Below the pieces are notes generated by a model. It was given only the letters and a program-made list of their open reading frames with translations, did not search any database and was not told where the DNA came from. Of a stretch of 10,192 bases of DNA, positions 7,941 through 10,192 are shown one piece after another; position 1 is the stretch's first letter, and each line of letters opens with the position of its first letter. Made by a program: the position numbers and the translations under genes. Source of the DNA: Chloroflexota bacterium (lineage in GTDB: Bacteria > Chloroflexota > UBA6077 > CF-72); contig JAFAWJ010000062.1 in the NCBI GenBank assembly GCA_019242065.1, positions 1 through 10,192 of the forward strand. The letters run 5' to 3'.

Positions 7941-9103
7941 CCACTCAGACCGTACAGACGGTTCAGGTCGACATACGCCTCCGCATCCAGCGATCTGCCG
8001 GCCAGTCCTGAGAAGTCCGGTGCATACCGATACGCACGAAAGACCCAGGCCCGCGTCCGTCCGTGCGTCGTGATAGGGAACGGCGAGACCCACTCCCATA
8101 CCGTCTCGCCGCGCGGGGTGATCTCGAACACCCGACCAGCTGCGCCTTCGCAGATCAGGACATTGCCATTCGGCTGCCGCTCGGCGCCCGAGATGTGGCC
8201 GCTGAAGAACTGCTCCGGTGGCTCGCCGACGTACTCCCACGCCACGCTGTTGGACGTTGGGTCCACTTCGACGACGCGCGAATACGGCATACCCACGCGG
8301 TGCATGCCATTGTCGAAAATCTGCACGTTGCCACCCGGCAGAGCCGAGGCATGATGTTGATGGAAAATGTTTGGCGAGCCGTATTTCCAGCGCAGCTGAC
8401 TGTTGCTTCGAGAAATGATCCCGACGCGGCTGTTGGACCGACACGAAAACAGCACGTCGCCATGCGGCATGACCGCCAGGCTGTTGAGATGCGTCCACTC
8501 CCAGCGCTGTTCGAGCGGGCAGATTGCATCGCGCACGGGGTCCAGTACGTCCGCGAGGTGCCAGCGATGCAGCTCCTTACCGTGGTGATTGATTTCGACG
8601 ATGTCGTCGCACAGCATGCGCGGGAACTTCTCGCCACGTCGCCGGACTCCGCCGCGCACGCGTCGATCAAGCTCCTCCGACACCTCCACCCATTCGGCGA
8701 TTAGCGTATGGTTATTCGATTCACGGACGAAGTCGTGATGGATCTGCGCGTTGTGGTACTCCCAGCGCAGGCCGCCATCCCAGTCGACCTCGCGCAGGTG
8801 GGTAGCGTTGCCGCCGAGTCGTCGAAGGTGCTGGTCAAACGGCGGCGGCGGCTGATTGAACGCCACCTGGGGCGGTGGCGGCAGCGAGGCGTCGGCGCTC
8901 AGCGCCAGGAGTGCGCCGCCGGGCAGCAGGCGGGCATTGAAGACGCGGGAGCCTGGCATCGACCAGCGGTGGGCGATGCGACCATCCATGTCGAGCAGCA
9001 GGCTGAAGTCGGCGCCAATGGGCGTCACCAACGTGTAACCCTTGTACGACTGTGCCGGACTGTGGAACGTCAGTCCCGTTTTCCGAAATTGCGACCACCC
9101 CAT
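7937..9103 (-). CDS. Arylsulfotransferase (ASST)-like beta-propeller protein
   Basis: A 388-residue protein made of repeated W/Y-rich blades such as GGLRWEYHNAQIHHDF (110-125), QLRWKYGSPNIFHQHHA (236-252), SVAWEYVG (286-293) and ETVWEWVSPF (333-342), the layout of the arylsulfotransferase family (PF05935/PF14269). In ASST, histidines near the propeller axis bind and transiently carry sulfate between phenolic compounds. Here candidates are His122/123, His205 with Asn207 (THLNSL), His250/251 followed by LPGGNVQIFDNG, and His303 (SGHISGA). No signal peptide or lipobox is seen, unlike periplasmic AssT, and the first residues read directly into the fold, so a cytoplasmic location is inferred. Two PPPP runs (75-78, 85-88) form an insert. 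ATG at 9103 lacks a clear Shine-Dalgarno; TACCCT (9120-9115) is a possible -10. Its stop overlaps the methyltransferase start. Catalytic activity is unproven; many relatives are annotated only by homology. Confidence 0.75.
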   Translation of the reverse strand: MGWSQFRKTGLTFHSPAQSYKGYTLVTPIGADFSLLLDMDGRIAHRWSMPGSRVFNARLLPGGALLALSADASLPPPPQVAFNQPPPPFDQHLRRLGGNATHLREVDWDGGLRWEYHNAQIHHDFVRESNNHTLIAEWVEVSEELDRRVRGGVRRRGEKFPRMLCDDIVEINHHGKELHRWHLADVLDPVRDAICPLEQRWEWTHLNSLAVMPHGDVLFSCRSNSRVGIISRSNSQLRWKYGSPNIFHQHHASALPGGNVQIFDNGMHRVGMPYSRVVEVDPTSNSVAWEYVGEPPEQFFSGHISGAERQPNGNVLICEGAAGRVFEITPRGETVWEWVSPFPITTHGRTRAWVFRAYRYAPDFSGLAGRSLDAEAYVDLNRLYGLSG

Positions 9104-9118
9104 CTCGTCGACTCAGGG

Positions 9119-9143
9119 TAGCCGGTCCTGCCGCTGACGGCTA
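9119..9143. promoter_or_regulatory. Small dyad in the second divergent gap
   Basis: TAGCCG (9119-9124) and CGGCTA (9138-9143) are perfect inverted copies separated by 13 bases, lying between the divergent starts at 9103 and 9143. The spacing suits a dimeric regulator, and the right arm reaches the first base of the plus-strand ATG. Short 6-bp arms in GC-rich DNA can be chance, so this is a weak call. Confidence 0.25.
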
Positions 9144-10192
9144 TGTCGTACAGTGGACCGGCGGTGTCGGAGAGCGCGGATCAGGACTCATCGCCGCCAG
9201 GCCATGTCCTCGAGGCGGGCTGCCGCCTGTCGACGTCGATGCTGTGGCGGCTCCAGCGCGAGGTCTACAACCAGCAAGGTGTCCAGGCGTGGAGCAGCGG
9301 CAGCGTCCCGCAATCGATTACCACCAGTCCGTACACCGCGCGCGCGTATGCGCGCGTGGTGCTCGGCTACTTGCGGGATGTGGATGCGGACGTCAATCCA
9401 TCCGCGCCGATCTACATCCTGGAGCTTGGCGCCGGCTCCGGCCGCTTCGGCTACCGCTTTGTGAAGCATTTGACGCGCGTACTGCAGCGCAGCTCGGTGC
9501 AGCACACGTCGTTCGTGTACATCATGACCGACGTCTCCCGCTCGATGATTGACTACTGGCAGGCACATCCCCGCTTGCGGCCGCTGGTCGAATCCGGAGT
9601 AGTGGATTTCGCCCTGTTCGACGCGGCACATCCGGCCGAGATCCGGCTGATCAACTCCGGTGTGGTGCTGCGTCCGGGTGAGCTCGTCAATCCCCTGCTG
9701 GTGGTGGCAAATTATCTGTTCGACAGCATCCCGCAAGACTGCTTCAGCGTGGCCGGCGGGGTGCTGTACGAAAACCTGGTGACCATCCGATCGCCAGTGC
9801 CACCGTCGGCCGATTCGGGTACCCCGCCGGCACCGCTGCGTGATTTGCAGGTCAGCTTCGAGTCGCACCCGACGCGGACGGAGTACTACGCGGAGCCGGC
9901 ACTCGACGGCATTCTGGACGGGTATCGGCAGCGGCTGGACAAGGTGATCCTGCTGTTCCCTGTCGAGGGCATACGCTGCGTGGAGTTCTTTCACGAACTT
10001 GCTCCGCGGGGTGTGCTGTTTGTCGTTGGCGACCTTGGCACGTCGCGCGAGGGCGACCTGGGCGAGCAATCCTCCGGCGGGATCAGTACCGACAGTAACT
10101 TCTGGCTGTCGGTCAACTTCCATGCGCTCGGAGAGTACGTCGCGGGACTGGGCGGCACGGTGCTGCATCCACCCGGCAGTCCCGCCAACTTC
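9143..10192 (+). CDS. SAM-dependent methyltransferase-fold protein, uncharacterised (C-terminus cut by window edge)
   Basis: The 350 residues present contain a clear SAM-binding motif, YILELGAGSGRFGYRF (91-106), then YIMTDVS (126-132) and DFALFDA (155-161) in the places of the next nucleotide-contacting strands, and VANYLFDSIPQDCF (188-201), which recalls the 'NE-hhDA-hP' post-motif of MidA/NDUFAF7-type enzymes. Upstream, LWRLQREVYNQQGVQAWSSG (34-53) and VPQSITTSPYTARAYARVV (55-73) form an N-terminal cap. I recall, without being able to check, similar proteins that carry C-terminal tetratricopeptide repeats; that part would lie beyond the window. Substrate unknown. ATG at 9143 has no Shine-Dalgarno. 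GTG at 9164 (codon 8) is an alternative, with TACAGT (9149-9154) 9 nt before it, and loses nothing of the fold. It is divergent from the beta-propeller gene. Confidence 0.75.
   Translation, partial: MSYSGPAVSESADQDSSPPGHVLEAGCRLSTSMLWRLQREVYNQQGVQAWSSGSVPQSITTSPYTARAYARVVLGYLRDVDADVNPSAPIYILELGAGSGRFGYRFVKHLTRVLQRSSVQHTSFVYIMTDVSRSMIDYWQAHPRLRPLVESGVVDFALFDAAHPAEIRLINSGVVLRPGELVNPLLVVANYLFDSIPQDCFSVAGGVLYENLVTIRSPVPPSADSGTPPAPLRDLQVSFESHPTRTEYYAEPALDGILDGYRQRLDKVILLFPVEGIRCVEFFHELAPRGVLFVVGDLGTSREGDLGEQSSGGISTDSNFWLSVNFHALGEYVAGLGGTVLHPPGSPANF
9335..9360. repeat. Alternating pyrimidine-purine palindrome inside a coding region
   Basis: Two 11-base arms (9335-9345 and 9350-9360) are inverted copies matching at 10 of 11 positions with a 4-base loop, GTAT. 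Bases 9337-9358 alternate pyrimidine-purine without a break, mostly CG steps, the classic composition for left-handed Z-DNA or a cruciform. The stretch codes for Thr-Ala-Arg-Ala-Tyr-Ala-Arg-Val in the methyltransferase-fold gene, so Ala/Arg codon choice (GCG, CGC) may be the whole explanation. Confidence 0.5.

Noticed and set aside
7941..8498. An upstream extension of the methyltransferase frame
   Set aside because: It lies entirely within the beta-propeller gene in another frame, and the methyltransferase family starts near the TTG at 7940.

Overview
This 10.2 kb window is GC-rich, densely coded bacterial chromosome. It holds ten protein genes, two of them cut by the window edges. No gene-free stretch exceeds about 160 bases, and I see no rRNA, tRNA, CRISPR array, insertion sequence or phage gene. 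The organism cannot be named from the sequence. High GC, a type B succinate dehydrogenase with one diheme membrane subunit in the order C-A-B, an ETF-beta-methyltransferase-like enzyme, and several starts that look leaderless (TANNNT box 7-8 nt before the start codon, no Shine-Dalgarno) would fit a Chloroflexota-like, Actinomycetota-like or Deinococcota-like lineage. This is inference only.

Layout. Positions 1-2368 are read on the minus strand: a DUF2461-family protein (2368-1628), a 60-residue putative lipoprotein (1466-1284) and a membrane-anchored family 2 glycosyltransferase (1192 to beyond base 1). A 25-bp divergent gap carries two overlapping -10-like boxes facing opposite ways. A plus-strand gene (2394-3764) then encodes an unusual single polypeptide: an esterase-like alpha/beta hydrolase fused to a class II (AraD/FucA-type) aldolase. 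After an 87-bp gap holding a striking dyad comes the plus-strand sdhC-sdhA-sdhB operon (3852-7318). Two minus-strand genes converge on it: an arylsulfotransferase-like beta-propeller (9103-7937) and a SAM methyltransferase of the ETF-beta lysine methyltransferase (METTL20) type (7940-7308), translationally coupled through a 4-base TTGA overlap. The methyltransferase and sdhB tails overlap by 11 bases. A second divergent gap (from 9104) leads to a plus-strand methyltransferase-fold protein running off the right edge.

How the parts may work together. SdhCAB forms membrane complex II, passing electrons from succinate through FAD and three Fe-S clusters to two hemes b and (mena)quinone. The methyltransferase may modify the beta subunit of electron-transfer flavoprotein, another feeder of the quinone pool, so its position beside sdh may not be accidental. 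The best candidate for something undescribed is the hydrolase-aldolase fusion: the two active sites look intact and suggest consecutive steps on one ester-bearing or lactone-bearing, sugar-like or hydroxy-acid substrate. The most notable non-coding element is the dyad at 3797-3843, in front of sdhC.
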